Positions 24,671-33,933 are shown, numbered from the stretch's first letter. The stretch: DNA of 64,000 nt from Desulfonatronum thioautotrophicum (GCF_000934745.1 NZ_JYNO01000004.1:1-64000), one strand, 5' to 3'. The notes: generated by a model not told the origin, from the letters alone. Program-made: numbers and translations.

Positions 24671-26137
24671 TCAGGCACATGGCGGCAGTGTTATGTTGCC
24701 CTGCCCGGTGCCCGGGAGTGTCCGGGACGACATCAGCTTCCGGAGCGTGGTGAATTCCGGGTCAAAGACAGGGCGGGGGATGTAGCGGCCAAGGCCCGGT
24801 TGGGCGGTGACGTGGCCGTCCCGGAAGACTTCGTTTCCAGCCAGAAAGGTGGCCACGGGTGAGCCACGGAAGGTCATGCCTTCGAACACGCTGAAGTCTG
24901 TGGCGTGGTGGTGGGTTGCGGCGCTGACCGTGTGTTCGGCATTGGGGTCCCAGAGCACGATGTCCGCATCCGCGCCGGGGCGGATGCAGCCTTTGCGCGG
25001 GAAGATGTTGAACAGCCTGGCCGCGTTGGTGGAGGTCACGGCCACGAACTGCTCCGGGGTCAGGCGGCCCTGGGCCACGCCGCCGTCCCAGACCACCCGC
25101 ATCCGATCCTCCAGCCCCGGGGTGCCGCTGGGCAGCCTGGAAAAGTCGCGCAGTCCGGCCTGGCGTTGGGCGTCGGTAAAGGTGCAGTTGTCGCTGGCCG
25201 TGACCTGGATGGCTCCATGTTTAAGGCCGTTCCAGAGGGCCTCGCGGTCCTGCCTGGGCCGAAACGGCGGGCTCATCACGTAGCGGGCCGCGGCTTGCGC
25301 GTCCTCCTGCTCGTAGACCGCGGCGTCCACGACCAGGTGGCCGCCGAGACATTCGGCAAATACGGGCAGGCCGCGGGCCTGGGACGCGATGACCGCTTCC
25401 AGGGCCTGGGCGCAGGATATGTGGACAACATAGAGCGGTGCGCCCGTGGCTTCGGCCACGGTGATGGCCCGCCAGGTGGCGTCCGCCTCGCTGGACTGGG
25501 GGTGGGTGAGCGGGTGTCCCCGAGGGTGGGTCACGCCCTGGGCCAGGAGTTTTTGTTGCAGAAAGGGGATGATCTCGGCATTCTCGGCATGCACCGTGCA
25601 TAGGCAGCCCAGTTCCCTGGCCCGGGCAAAGCTGTGCGGCATCTGCTCGGGGTCGAGCATGATCGTGCCCTTGTAGGCCATGTAATGCTTGAAGGAATTG
25701 ACTCCGCGCTCCCTGGCCAGCACGCCCATCTCCCTGGCAACTTCGGCATTGAACCAGGTCACGGCCACATGAAAGGAGTAGTCGCAGGTGGCGGTGCGGG
25801 CCCGGTCCATGCAGGCATCATAGGCCTCGATCAGGGACTGCCCCTGGCCGGGGATGGCGAAATCGATGACCGTGGTGGTCCCGCCGGCCAGGGCGGCCCG
25901 GCCGCCCTGTTCGAAATTGTCCGCGGTGCGGGTGCCGGCAACGGGCATGTCCAGGTGGGTATGCGGATCAATGCCTCCGGGCAGGGCCAGCAACCCCCCG
26001 GCGTCCACGATCCGGGCGTCGGAAGGGATGTCCAGGTCTGGACCAACGGCGTGGATGCGGCCCTGGGAAACACCAATATCCGCCCTGGCGGAGTGATCGG
26101 CATTGACCACCGTGGCACCCCGGATCACGAGCTGCAT
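24671..26137 (-). CDS. Hydantoinase / dihydropyrimidinase
   Basis: A 488-residue amidohydrolase from ATG at 26137, preceded by AAGGAG. It would open cyclic amides such as dihydropyrimidines or hydantoins. Motifs: GIDPHTHLDMPVAGTRTADN (metal histidines), NSFKHYMAYKGTIM with the lysine expected to be carboxylated, VHAENAEII, VVHISCAQALEAVI, and TASDNCTFTD. In other bacteria such an enzyme clusters with the selenium-dependent hydroxylase genes that follow here, suggesting purine or related N-heterocycle breakdown. It is transcribed divergently from mocA across a 51-base gap. Confidence 0.85.
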   Translation of the reverse strand: MQLVIRGATVVNADHSARADIGVSQGRIHAVGPDLDIPSDARIVDAGGLLALPGGIDPHTHLDMPVAGTRTADNFEQGGRAALAGGTTTVIDFAIPGQGQSLIEAYDACMDRARTATCDYSFHVAVTWFNAEVAREMGVLARERGVNSFKHYMAYKGTIMLDPEQMPHSFARARELGCLCTVHAENAEIIPFLQQKLLAQGVTHPRGHPLTHPQSSEADATWRAITVAEATGAPLYVVHISCAQALEAVIASQARGLPVFAECLGGHLVVDAAVYEQEDAQAAARYVMSPPFRPRQDREALWNGLKHGAIQVTASDNCTFTDAQRQAGLRDFSRLPSGTPGLEDRMRVVWDGGVAQGRLTPEQFVAVTSTNAARLFNIFPRKGCIRPGADADIVLWDPNAEHTVSAATHHHATDFSVFEGMTFRGSPVATFLAGNEVFRDGHVTAQPGLGRYIPRPVFDPEFTTLRKLMSSRTLPGTGQGNITLPPCA

Positions 26138-26188
26138 GCGATCTCCTTGTTGACGAGAGTCGGTTGAGGTCAGGAATATCAGTAAACC

Positions 26189-26863
26189 ATGCGTATGGAT
26201 ACGACAAGAATCAAGATCGCGGGCATTGTCCTGGCCGGCGGGGCGGGGCGACGGATGGGCGGCGGGCATGGGGGCAAATTATTGTTGCCGTACCGCAGCG
26301 AGCCGCTGGTGGTCCATGTGCTCCGCAAGGCTCTGGCGGTCTGTGATCCGGTGGTGGCCGTGACGGGCTGCAACGCGGACGCGGTTGCCCATGCGCTGCG
26401 GGAGTTGACTCCTGGATTGCGCATTGTCCATGCACCGGATTGGCAAGCGGGGCAGGCCCGGAGCCTACGGGCCGGATTGGATGCGCTGGTTCTGGATGCG
26501 ACACAGGACATTGCCGGGGCGCTGGTTTTCTTGGGGGATCAGCCCCTGGTGCGTGTGGAGACGTTGGAGGCGCTGGCAGCGGTTTTTCGCGATCATCCGC
26601 GTGATTTCGTCGCCCCTCGATATCACGGCAAGCGGGGTAACCCGGTCTGTATTCCCCGGGCATGGTTCGCGCGGGTCATGGCTCTGGAGGGGGATGTTGG
26701 AGCCCGGCCGCTTCTGGATCATCCGGATGCGCGTCTGCGCCTGGTGGACGTGATGGATTCCGGGGTGCACCGGGATGTGGACACGCTGGAAGACTACCAC
26801 GCACTTTTGCGGACCAGGGAATCAGTTCCCGTCCACGGATCGCACCCATCCCTCGTGGACTGA
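26189..26863 (+). CDS. mocA: MocA-like molybdenum cofactor cytidylyltransferase / NTP transferase
   Basis: A 224-residue nucleotidyltransferase. The N-terminal GIVLAGGAGRRMGGGHGGKL is the NTP-binding loop, LVFLGDQPLVRVETLEAL holds the metal site, and FVAPRYHGKRGNPVCIPRAW is the usual substrate loop (GxxGxP). MocA converts the molybdopterin cofactor to its cytosine dinucleotide form for xanthine-dehydrogenase-type enzymes, and the hydroxylase subunits lie next to it. Its end overlaps the convergent yqeC end by 42 bases. Confidence 0.8.
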   Translation: MRMDTTRIKIAGIVLAGGAGRRMGGGHGGKLLLPYRSEPLVVHVLRKALAVCDPVVAVTGCNADAVAHALRELTPGLRIVHAPDWQAGQARSLRAGLDALVLDATQDIAGALVFLGDQPLVRVETLEALAAVFRDHPRDFVAPRYHGKRGNPVCIPRAWFARVMALEGDVGARPLLDHPDARLRLVDVMDSGVHRDVDTLEDYHALLRTRESVPVHGSHPSLVD

Positions 26864-27616
26864 ACCGGCAAACCACGGCGTTGCGCATCTCTGCCCGTTC
26901 GGCTGAGCGGCTTTGACAAGCTTCCGGGCATGACGCAGCAAATCCCATGCAGCCTCACCAGCTTTTTCCATTTTATTCACGAAGACAAGCCGCCGGCATG
27001 GAGATGCCGGGGCGTTCTTGAACAACCCTTGAGGATGCCCGACCAGGCGGGCCAGGACGCAGGCGTCCACGGCTGCGATGGGCAGCGCATCGCAAAGCGC
27101 GGCCAGCCGCTCGGGCCGGAAGACATGCTCATTAACCATGGGCACCCCCAGGGCATCCGCGCCAACAATCCCGATCACCAAATTTGTAGAGTGGGGAATC
27201 ACGGGTTCATGGTTCGCCGGAGCCTTGATTACTTTGCCGCGTGCGCCATCGGCTTCCACGAAAATCCGGTCCGCCAGTCCGGAACCGGCCAACAGGTCCA
27301 CGGCCTCGGGGGCCAGGCCGAGGAGTTTGCCTGTTGCCGTATCCCGGTCCCGGACCAGGGTCATGGATCGGTTCTGAAGATTGCCGTGTCGAAGATGAGC
27401 CTGGAGACGGGGCAGGGACAAGTTCCGGCCGTCCCAGAAAACAGGCTCCGTTGTCGTGGCGGCCAGTTTCGTCGTGGTGGTCCGGATGACGGTCTCGCCC
27501 CGGCGCAGGGCATGGGCGGCCATGGCGGTCATCAGGCTGGTCTTGCCGCCCGCGCCCACCAGGGCGACGACCGTTGCGTCCGGCAGATAGAGTTCGTCCG
27601 GTGTGTTGAGGATCAA
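26822..27616 (-). CDS. yqeC: YqeC, accessory protein of selenium-dependent molybdenum hydroxylase
   Basis: A 264-residue protein. After a short lead it has a P-loop [20 protein letters not shown], then [34 protein letters not shown] and [20 protein letters not shown]. This is the YqeC family that accompanies selenium-dependent molybdenum hydroxylases. No ATG is available near the start: I take the TTG at 27616, which overlaps the previous gene's TGA (TTGA), so translation is probably coupled. The exact start is uncertain. Confidence 0.8.
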   Translation of the reverse strand: MILNTPDELYLPDATVVALVGAGGKTSLMTAMAAHALRRGETVIRTTTTKLAATTTEPVFWDGRNLSLPRLQAHLRHGNLQNRSMTLVRDRDTATGKLLGLAPEAVDLLAGSGLADRIFVEADGARGKVIKAPANHEPVIPHSTNLVIGIVGADALGVPMVNEHVFRPERLAALCDALPIAAVDACVLARLVGHPQGLFKNAPASPCRRLVFVNKMEKAGEAAWDLLRHARKLVKAAQPNGQRCATPWFAGSVHEGWVRSVDGN

Positions 27617-28128
27617 GGCGGTGTGGATTCGGTATCCATCTTCGAGGAATCGGGCTGTTCGAGGGCCTGGCGCACGGCCTGGACAATGGTCTCGTAGCCC
27701 GTGCAGCGGCAGAGGTTGCCGGCATGGGCCCGGCGGATGTCCTCCGGGGTGATGTCTTCCGGATCGCGACCCTGCTTGCGGCAGGAGCGCACAAAAGCCG
27801 TGGTGGTCATGATCAACCCAGGAGTGCAGAAACCGCACTGCACGGCTCCGGCATCCACGTAGGCCTGCTGGACCGAGGAGAGGCGGCCGTCCCTGACCTC
27901 GCCCTCCACGGTGCGGATGCGTTTGCCGTGAACCCAGGTCGCCAGGTAGAGGCAGGCGTTCACGGCCACGTCGTCCACCAGCACGGTACAGGCCCCGCAT
28001 TCCCCTACGCCGCAGCCCTGCTTCACGCTGGTCAGGCCCTGGTTCCGGAGCAGGTCCAGGAGGGAGGTTCGGGGATCGATGGTCAGCTCATGGGGGCGAT
28101 CATTGATGGTGCAGGAGATGGTCAGCAT
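27613..28128 (-). CDS. Molybdenum hydroxylase, 2Fe-2S subunit
   Basis: A 171-residue electron-transfer subunit. The plant-ferredoxin-type cluster motif is [14 protein letters not shown] plus a cysteine in NACLYL, and the second cluster is [12 protein letters not shown] and [16 protein letters not shown]. This is the CoxS/XdhC-type fold. The C-terminus has about ten extra polar residues ([12 protein letters not shown]). It overlaps the FAD subunit gene's stop by seven bases and yqeC by four. Confidence 0.9.
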   Translation of the reverse strand: MLTISCTINDRPHELTIDPRTSLLDLLRNQGLTSVKQGCGVGECGACTVLVDDVAVNACLYLATWVHGKRIRTVEGEVRDGRLSSVQQAYVDAGAVQCGFCTPGLIMTTTAFVRSCRKQGRDPEDITPEDIRRAHAGNLCRCTGYETIVQAVRQALEQPDSSKMDTESTPP

Positions 28129-29030
28129 GTCCGGGCCTCCCGGTGGTTGGCTGCGGATGACGCGAAGCGTTTTGCGGCGGTGCGGATCATCCGTCCGGCC
28201 AGGGTGCGGATGATGTGCATCCGAAAAACCCCGGCTGCCCGCCAGGAGGTGCGGGGGGAGACGTCCTGGTCCAGGGCTTCGGCCACGGCCTTGACGGCCT
28301 GGCTCAGGGGCAGGCCCCGGGCCGCGGCTTCGGCGGTGGGGCAGCGCACCGGGGTGGGCGCGGCCACGGTGAAGGCCAGACGCAGTTCGTCCACGATGCC
28401 GTTGGGGTGGTCGTCCCGCAGGCGGACGCCCGCGCCGCAGCCGATGGTGGCGATGTCCATGGCTTGGCGCATGGAATACTTGACATAGGCCGTGCCTATG
28501 TTCTGATCTCGTTCAGATTTGATCCGGACCGAGCGCAGGATTTCCCCTGGTCTTCGCTCCACCCGGCCCGGCCCCAGGTGAAACCCGCGCAAGGGGATCA
28601 GCCGTTGGCCTTCCGGGCCGATCAGGTCCAAATGGGCGTTGAGGACCAGCAGCGGGGCCGCGGAGTCGGCACAGGCCGAGCCGTTGCAGATGTTCCCGCC
28701 GATGGTGGCCGTATTGCGGATTTGCGGTCCGGCCACCCAGCCCGCGGCCTCGATGAGCATCGGGGCCAGGCGGGCGGCCAGAGGCGAGGCCATCAGCGAG
28801 GCAAAGGTCGTGCCCGAACCGATGCGCAGCTCGCCGCGATCCTCGCTCATGCCCTCCAGCTCCGGCAGGCCGTGGATGTCCACGATATCGGCATAGTCCT
28901 TGTGCCCCTCCCGCAAGCGGACCAGGATGTCCGTTCCCCCGGCCATGGGCCGGGCAAACGGATTCGCGGCCAGCAATGCCACGGCTTCGGTCAGGCTTTG
29001 GGGGCGATGGTAGGATGCAAAGGCGTACAT
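28122..29030 (-). CDS. Molybdenum hydroxylase, FAD subunit
   Basis: A 302-residue flavoprotein of the CoxM/XdhB type. The FAD loops are [16 protein letters not shown] and [22 protein letters not shown]-terminal dehydrogenase domain ([20 protein letters not shown]) follows. It moves electrons from the molybdenum centre through the iron-sulfur subunit to NAD or another carrier. It lies between the molybdenum subunit (11 bases upstream) and the 2Fe-2S subunit, in one minus-strand operon. Confidence 0.9.
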   Translation of the reverse strand: MYAFASYHRPQSLTEAVALLAANPFARPMAGGTDILVRLREGHKDYADIVDIHGLPELEGMSEDRGELRIGSGTTFASLMASPLAARLAPMLIEAAGWVAGPQIRNTATIGGNICNGSACADSAAPLLVLNAHLDLIGPEGQRLIPLRGFHLGPGRVERRPGEILRSVRIKSERDQNIGTAYVKYSMRQAMDIATIGCGAGVRLRDDHPNGIVDELRLAFTVAAPTPVRCPTAEAAARGLPLSQAVKAVAEALDQDVSPRTSWRAAGVFRMHIIRTLAGRMIRTAAKRFASSAANHREARTC

Positions 29031-29041
29031 GACAAAGATCC

Positions 29042-31333
29042 TCAGCGTGGTCCCAGCAATCCGGCATCCCGGAACAGCGGGAACAGGGCCTTGGGGGTGA
29101 GGGGGATGAAGTCGGCCTTGACCCCGGTGGCGTTCCAGACCGCGTTGCGAATGGCCGGGGCCGGGGAGAGCAGGGGGGGTTCGCCCAGGGATTTGTTGCC
29201 AAAGCCGCCGGAGGGCTCGGCGGTCTGGACAAAGGCCACGTCCAACGCGGGCAGATCCAGGAAGGTGGGCATTTTATAGTCCAGCAGGTTGTTGTTGCGC
29301 ACCCGGCCGGAGCGCGGATCCACCAGCAACTCCTCGTAGAGCGCCCAGCCGATGGCCATGGCCATGCCGCCCTGGGCCTGCCCCTTGGCCGTGATCGGGT
29401 TGATGACCACGCCGCAGTCGTGGACATTGAGCATATCCGTGACCCGGACCCGGCACAGCGCAATATCCACCTCCACCTCCACGAAGGTGCAGCCGAAGGA
29501 CGGCGCGTTGGACCGGGTCTTGACCGAGCGTTCCGCCGTGAGCTGTCCGCCCCGGTTCTTGTGGTAGTAGGCGTCCAGGGCCAGCTCCTTCAGGCTCATG
29601 AAGACCCGCGCGGGATGGCGGGTCGCGACAATGGAACCGGCTTTCAGGCCCAAGGCTGATGCCGGATAGCCGGTCATCAGCGCCGCATGGTCCAGGATTC
29701 GTGCGCGCAGTTCCAGGGACGCGGCCTTGACCGCCGGGCCGACCACGTAGGTCTGGCGGGAGGCGAAGGCCCCCGGGTCAAACGGGGTCACGTCCGTGTC
29801 CTGGGTGGAGACCACGCGCAGTGACGTCACGGGCAGGTCCAAAACCGCGGCGGCCATCTGGGCAAAGACCGTGTCCGCTCCCTGGCCGATTTCCGTGGCT
29901 CCGGCCTGAAGTGTCACGCAGCCGTCCTGGGCCAGGGTCAGGCGGATTCCGGAAATTTCCACGCCCACGGGATAGACCCCGGAATTGAAGCTGAAGCAGG
30001 CCACGCCCACGCCGCGGCGGAGTTCCGGGTCGGCCTGTGTGATTTGGGCCGCGGCCCGGCGCTCGTCCCAGCGGAATCGCTCCCGGCCTAGGCGCAGGCA
30101 GTCGGCCAGGCCGTGGGTTTCGATGGGTTTGCCCGAGCGGGGATTGACGTCGCCGGGCCGGCCGGCATTGATCCGGCGCAAATCAAGCGGGTCCATGTCC
30201 AGGGCAGTGGCCGCCTCGTCCAGGATGCATTCGCAGGCAAAGATGATCTGAGGCGAGCCGTAGCCGCGCATGGCCCCGGCAATGGGCAGATTGGTGTAGA
30301 CCGTGGCCGCGTGGAAGCGTACCGAGGCATGGGGGTACATGCTGCACAGCTTGCCCCCGCCGGCGGAGACCACGGAATGGCCGTGGGAGGCGTACGCCCC
30401 GGTGTTGGACACGGCATCCATGTCCATGGCCAAGAGCCGCCCGTCCCGGGCAAAGCCCGCCTTGGCCCGGATGCGCATGGCATGACGGGTGCGGGTGATC
30501 ATGCTTTCTTCGCGGGTCAGGGCCATGCGCACAGGTCGGCCCAATTTCCAGGCCAGAAAGGCGACCATGGGCTCCAGGAGCACGTCCTGCTTGGCCCCGA
30601 ACCCCCCGCCCACATAGGGCTTGACGATCCGCACCCGGCTCCAGTCCAGGCCCAGGGCCTGGCCCACCACCCGGCGGCAGATATGCGGGATCTGGGTGGA
30701 AGTGACCACGGAGATCCGCTCCATGTCCTCCATGTAGGCGTGGGCCACCACGGGCTCCATGTGGCAGTGCTGGGTCACCGGGGTTTGGTATTCGCCCGCC
30801 ACCACCACGTCAGCCTGGGCCAGAAGCGCGTCCACATCCCCGCTCACGCTGAACCCGTCCTGCTTGACGATATTCCCGCTGGGGTGGATGGCAAATGCGC
30901 CTTCGGCCATGGCCTCCCGGGGATCGGTGATCACCGGATATTCTTCGTAGGACACCGCGACCAGGCTCGCGGCGCGTTGGGCCGTGAGCTCGTCCCGGGC
31001 CACCACCACACCGATCTCGTCGCCGTAAAAGCGGACATGCTCGGTGAGCAGCAGGCGGTCGGCCACGTCGGCGTGGGCCGGGTCGAGGGAGAAGGGATGG
31101 CCGGCCGGGGCGTAGAGCAGCCTGGGCACGTCGGAAAAGGTGAACACGGCCTCCACGCCGGGCAGGGCCAGGGCCGCGGAAAGGTCCATGGTCAGGACCC
31201 GGCCATGGGCCACGGTGCTGCGAATGTAGACCGCGGTGAGTATGCCCGCCGGGAGCATGTCCTCGGCGTAGCGGGCCCGGCCCGTGACCTTGGCCTCGGC
31301 GTCCAGGCGCTTGACGGGTTGTCCGATGCTCAT
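29042..31333 (-). CDS. Molybdenum hydroxylase, molybdopterin-binding subunit (XdhA/CoxL type)
   Basis: A 763-residue catalytic subunit. MSIGQPVKRLDAEAKVTGRA is the usual start. PYVGGGFGAKQDVLLEPMVA (cofactor loop), IAGAMRGYGSPQIIFACECI, QAGATEIGQGADTVFAQMAA and GGFGNKSLGEPPLLSPAPAI (the conserved catalytic glutamate in a G-E-P-P context) are present. It would hydroxylate a purine or similar N-heterocycle. Because yqeB and yqeC accompany it, the enzyme is predicted to use a labile selenium ligand rather than the plain sulfido group. The true substrate is not decided by sequence alone. Confidence 0.9.
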   Translation of the reverse strand: MSIGQPVKRLDAEAKVTGRARYAEDMLPAGILTAVYIRSTVAHGRVLTMDLSAALALPGVEAVFTFSDVPRLLYAPAGHPFSLDPAHADVADRLLLTEHVRFYGDEIGVVVARDELTAQRAASLVAVSYEEYPVITDPREAMAEGAFAIHPSGNIVKQDGFSVSGDVDALLAQADVVVAGEYQTPVTQHCHMEPVVAHAYMEDMERISVVTSTQIPHICRRVVGQALGLDWSRVRIVKPYVGGGFGAKQDVLLEPMVAFLAWKLGRPVRMALTREESMITRTRHAMRIRAKAGFARDGRLLAMDMDAVSNTGAYASHGHSVVSAGGGKLCSMYPHASVRFHAATVYTNLPIAGAMRGYGSPQIIFACECILDEAATALDMDPLDLRRINAGRPGDVNPRSGKPIETHGLADCLRLGRERFRWDERRAAAQITQADPELRRGVGVACFSFNSGVYPVGVEISGIRLTLAQDGCVTLQAGATEIGQGADTVFAQMAAAVLDLPVTSLRVVSTQDTDVTPFDPGAFASRQTYVVGPAVKAASLELRARILDHAALMTGYPASALGLKAGSIVATRHPARVFMSLKELALDAYYHKNRGGQLTAERSVKTRSNAPSFGCTFVEVEVDIALCRVRVTDMLNVHDCGVVINPITAKGQAQGGMAMAIGWALYEELLVDPRSGRVRNNNLLDYKMPTFLDLPALDVAFVQTAEPSGGFGNKSLGEPPLLSPAPAIRNAVWNATGVKADFIPLTPKALFPLFRDAGLLGPR

Positions 31334-32268
31334 CCGGTTCTCCCGAGATGGATGGGTAGGGTTGCTGATTCGGGAACAGATTTCGGCTGGGACAGGCTAA
31401 TGTACGGCTCACGCCCGGATACAGTCGCGGACCGGAGGCCGTGCAGATGGGCGCGAACAGCCCTGACCACGCCCTGGCCCACGGCCCGGGCCTTGTCCGA
31501 GACGCACAGGCAGCGCCAGGTCTCGTTCCTGGGATCAATGTCCCCCAGTTTCTGGCCCTTGCGGACCACGGCGCCGGAACGCAGCAGGCCGCGGATCACC
31601 CCGGAGGTCAATGCCGTCACCGGAGGGGCATCGTCGTTGGCGGACACCCGGCCGACGACCTCACCCTGCCGGACAATGTCCCCAATGGCCCGCCGGGCGG
31701 TGAAAACACCGTCCGAGGGCGCGCGCAACAGGCGTTCCACGGTCCTGCCCAGCACCGGGCCCGGAATGCCGGTGTTCGGGCAGGCCGAGCCGGCAAGGCG
31801 GACCTCCCCGAGGCCGTGGCCGCGATGGGTCTCCACCACGCAGTGCACGTCCTCACCGGCGACAAAACCCGGCCCCAGGCCCACGACCAGATGCGCCAGG
31901 CCGCGATGGACCCCGGTATTGCGCTTGGCTATCAGGGCGTCCACAAGAATTTGAGGCTGGACTTCCTTCAGGCAGGTCATGCACGGGTCAAGGAGAACCG
32001 GAATCTCCCCTTTGTCCCAGGCTGCCGCTGCCTGTTCCAAGGAATCGATCCGCACCGCCATAATCCCCTCCACGACAATCCACCCCGCATACACCGCCTC
32101 GGAAAACGCCACCAACCGCCGCACGGCCATGGGCTGCGGACGTTCCAGCAACAGCAGATGCTTCAGGCCGGACTCGTACAGCTCCAGGGCGACGCCCGTG
32201 GCCAGATCGCCGGCTCCGCGGATGAGGATGAATGGCGGATAATCGGGAAGAGACATCAGCGCTGTCAT
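31330..32268 (-). CDS. yqeB: YqeB / EF2563-type accessory protein of selenium-dependent molybdenum hydroxylase
   Basis: A 312-residue protein: PPFILIRGAGDLATGVALEL (Rossmann-like), then VRRLVAFSEAVYAGWIVVEG, then VDALIAKRNTGVHRGLAHLV and VGLGPGFVAGEDVHCVVETH. These are the family's signature stretches. It is thought to help insert selenium into the hydroxylase cofactor. It ends overlapping the molybdenum subunit start (ATGA) and so leads the hydroxylase operon. A HigBA pair abuts its own start with a four-base overlap. Confidence 0.85.
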   Translation of the reverse strand: MTALMSLPDYPPFILIRGAGDLATGVALELYESGLKHLLLLERPQPMAVRRLVAFSEAVYAGWIVVEGIMAVRIDSLEQAAAAWDKGEIPVLLDPCMTCLKEVQPQILVDALIAKRNTGVHRGLAHLVVGLGPGFVAGEDVHCVVETHRGHGLGEVRLAGSACPNTGIPGPVLGRTVERLLRAPSDGVFTARRAIGDIVRQGEVVGRVSANDDAPPVTALTSGVIRGLLRSGAVVRKGQKLGDIDPRNETWRCLCVSDKARAVGQGVVRAVRAHLHGLRSATVSGREPYISLSQPKSVPESATLPIHLGRTG

Positions 32269-32552
32269 GCGGCTTGTAGCTCGAGAACATGAATTTCAAC
32301 GTGCAACCCTGCCGCAGTGGCCATGCTGATGAGGGAATCAATGCTGAACAGTGTGATTTTTCCGCGCATCAAATCCGTGATCCGTGGCTGCGTGACGCCA
32401 TAGAGCCTGGCTGCCTGAGACGGATTCAGTTTACTCCGCTGCATATGTTCACTCAAAGCCATCATCAATTCCGACCGCAGCTTCATGTTTTCGGCTGAAT
32501 CCGAGGTATCCTCGATCGCATCCCAGATGTTGTCAAAACGATGGTTATCCAT
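32265..32552 (-). CDS. HigA-type XRE antitoxin
   Basis: A 95-residue protein with an N-terminal acidic arm (FDNIWDAIEDTSDSAENMKL) and a helix-turn-helix: LNPSQAARLYGVTQPRITDL followed by MRGKITLFSIDSLI. This is the short HigA type (recently grouped as 'XRE with Gp49-like toxin'). The toxin gene precedes it, and the frames overlap by eight bases. Its stop overlaps the start of yqeB, so the hydroxylase operon may be read from the HigBA promoter, a detail worth noting for its regulation. Confidence 0.8.
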   Translation of the reverse strand: MDNHRFDNIWDAIEDTSDSAENMKLRSELMMALSEHMQRSKLNPSQAARLYGVTQPRITDLMRGKITLFSIDSLISMATAAGLHVEIHVLELQAA

Positions 32553-32889
32553 AATTGGTCAGCTCCTGCAACAGGTCTCGGTAACGCTTCGCAGCAAGAT
32601 CAAGGTCTTTCTGAGAAGTTTTTTGCGATTTTTTTTGAAAACAGTGGAGAATATAAACTGCATCCGCAAACTTCGCCAGGTAAATCACTCTAAAAGCGCC
32701 AAATGCATCTCGAACTCGAATCTCTTGAACACTTGGGCCGATCGAAGGCAGAGGTTTCCAGCTATCCGGCATCAGACCATGTTGCACCCTGTCGATTTGG
32801 TAGCCAGCTTCACGTCGCGTCAACGAAGGAAACGCACGGAGGTCTTCGAGGGAACTACCGAGAAATACAACGGGTTTGAGAGCTTCCAT
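32545..32889 (-). CDS. HigB / Gp49-type RelE-superfamily toxin
   Basis: A 114-residue protein from ATG at 32889 (MEALKPVVFLGSSLEDLRAF); a longer frame from 32955 runs into the DUF2442 remnant and is unlikely. Family motifs: FPSLTRREAGYQIDRVQHGL, KPLPSIGPSVQEIRVRDAFG, then FRVIYLAKFADAVYILHCFQ with KKSQKTSQKDLDLA. This E-I-R-[VI]-x-[DS]-x-x-G-x-[FY]-R-V pattern is diagnostic for the phage Gp49-like HigB group, ribosome-dependent mRNA cutters. Intact. Confidence 0.85.
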   Translation of the reverse strand: MEALKPVVFLGSSLEDLRAFPSLTRREAGYQIDRVQHGLMPDSWKPLPSIGPSVQEIRVRDAFGAFRVIYLAKFADAVYILHCFQKKSQKTSQKDLDLAAKRYRDLLQELTNYG

Positions 32890-33142
32890 GTTGAGGATGC
32901 TGCAAATTTTCAGAGCAGGATTGGTACAGTTTGCCTGGAGACAATTCCAAACCATTGGACCAGTTCAATGATCCCGCCTCGATAAAAAAACCGCGAAAAA
33001 AAGACTCATCGCGCAGAGGTTCCAGCAAAGAACCATTTCGTTCCAAGAGCTGATTTCCGTCAAAGACGCCGACTTTACCATCAGAAAAAGTTAGCTTTAC
33101 CTTGAAACTATCAAGATATACTGCTTGAGGTTGAATATTTAA
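32855..33142 (-). pseudogene. DUF2442 protein without a usable start codon
   Basis: One minus-strand frame reads AVYLDSFKVKLTFSDGKVGV, then FDGNQLLERNGSLLEPLRDE and NWSNGLELSPGKLY. That is the DUF2442 pattern (L-x-V-x-F-x-D-G, then PL...L-R-D, then W-x-N-G-x-x-L-x-P-x-x-L-Y). Going upstream there is no ATG, GTG or TTG at the expected place before an in-frame TAG near 33182, so it may be truncated. The end runs 35 bases into the higB start. DUF2442 is often seen next to DUF4160 in toxin-antitoxin-like pairs; no partner is present. Confidence 0.55.
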
Positions 33143-33195
33143 ATTTGCTGGCGTTCCAAGAGGACCATCGCTGTTTTTTGGCTAGCGTTGCATCA

Positions 33196-33384
33196 TTTCA
33201 TGTCGCCCTTTCAGGGCTCCTATTGTTGGGGGGGCGTTTTACCCAGGGCGTTGCCCTGGGCTACGGTAGTTCGCCCCTTCAGGGCTTGTCTGAAGCCCCC
33301 AACGGGGCGACATATTATAGCCCAGGGCAACGCCCTGGGTAGATGAAGTTAAAACAAAAATAGCCCTGTAAGGGCGGCATAAAA
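33196..33384. repeat. Palindromic repeat of the CAGGGCGTTGCCCTGGG type
   Basis: Contains ACCCAGGGCGTTGCCCTGGG and later its inverted counterpart CCCAGGGCAACGCCCTGGGT, with flanking words TCGCCCTTTCAGGGC and GCCCTGTAAGGGCGGCA. It folds into a long nested hairpin. Very similar intergenic repeats occur in many unrelated genomes. The flanking bases up to 33430 hold no gene. Confidence 0.7.
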
Positions 33385-33430
33385 GCATCATCAGTAAAAT
33401 TTCTTATTGTTTCACCCTAAACCAAGATTA

Positions 33431-33772
33431 TCAGCTTTTACGATTTGCATCAACATTGACTCGTATTCCTTCCCTTCGCGCGGACTCGATGATGGTGCTT
33501 TCGTCGTCCGTCTTCCAGCGATTCAACCCAACGGGTAGCGGTTCAATCCGGTTGTCCGTCCGTGCGGCTGTTCGCCAAAGCAGATTGATGTCTTCCCGGC
33601 TGTATGGCGTGTCGTAGGCCGGGGATACGACAAGAAGATCAATGTCGCTCCAGCGATGAAAATCATTTCGGGCACGGGAACCGTACATGACCCCGAAGCT
33701 GACTGGGATGCCGAGGCGAATCAGTTCTGTCAGGTAGTTTTTTACGGCAATTTGAGTTGATTCTTCAGTCAT
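33431..33772 (-). CDS. MNT-type nucleotidyltransferase
   Basis: A 113-residue protein from ATG at 33772 (MTEESTQIAVKNYLTELIRL). It has VSFGVMYGSRARNDFHRWSD followed by IDLLVV: the G-S-x-A-R-x-x-x-x-x-S-D-I-D core of minimal nucleotidyltransferases (MNT), which in HepT/MntA pairs add AMP to the HepT toxin. The usual HepT gene is not found on either side; instead a small 55-residue frame overlaps its start. A third aspartate/glutamate may lie in NRIEPLPVG. Confidence 0.75.
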   Translation of the reverse strand: MTEESTQIAVKNYLTELIRLGIPVSFGVMYGSRARNDFHRWSDIDLLVVSPAYDTPYSREDINLLWRTAARTDNRIEPLPVGLNRWKTDDESTIIESARREGIRVNVDANRKS

Positions 33773-33932
33773 GAGGCTCAAGATGTTTCTCGTAAACTTC
33801 CAACATATCCCCCAGAACCTCTACCAGTGCAGAAAGTGGGTGATCAGCATCATCGCGGACGATGTCGAGAAGATGATGCAGCAGGCAAGTTGCTTGCTGG
33901 TACGTCAGCCCTGAAGAGTGTTCATTTTCCAT
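33765..33932 (-). CDS. Small 55-residue protein coupled to MNT
   Basis: ATG at 33932 gives 55 codons: MENEHSSGLTYQQATCLLHH, then LLDIVRDDADHPLSALVEVL and GDMLEVYEKHLEPHD. It overlaps the MNT start by eight bases and stops exactly as that gene begins, which argues for real coupled translation. The acidic helix pattern ending in L-x-x-Y-E-x-x-H resembles the N-terminal arm of some HigA-type antitoxins, but there is no DNA-binding part. Function unknown. Its start lies just before the ygfK stop at 33934. Confidence 0.55.
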   Translation of the reverse strand: MENEHSSGLTYQQATCLLHHLLDIVRDDADHPLSALVEVLGDMLEVYEKHLEPHD

Positions 33933-33933
33933 C

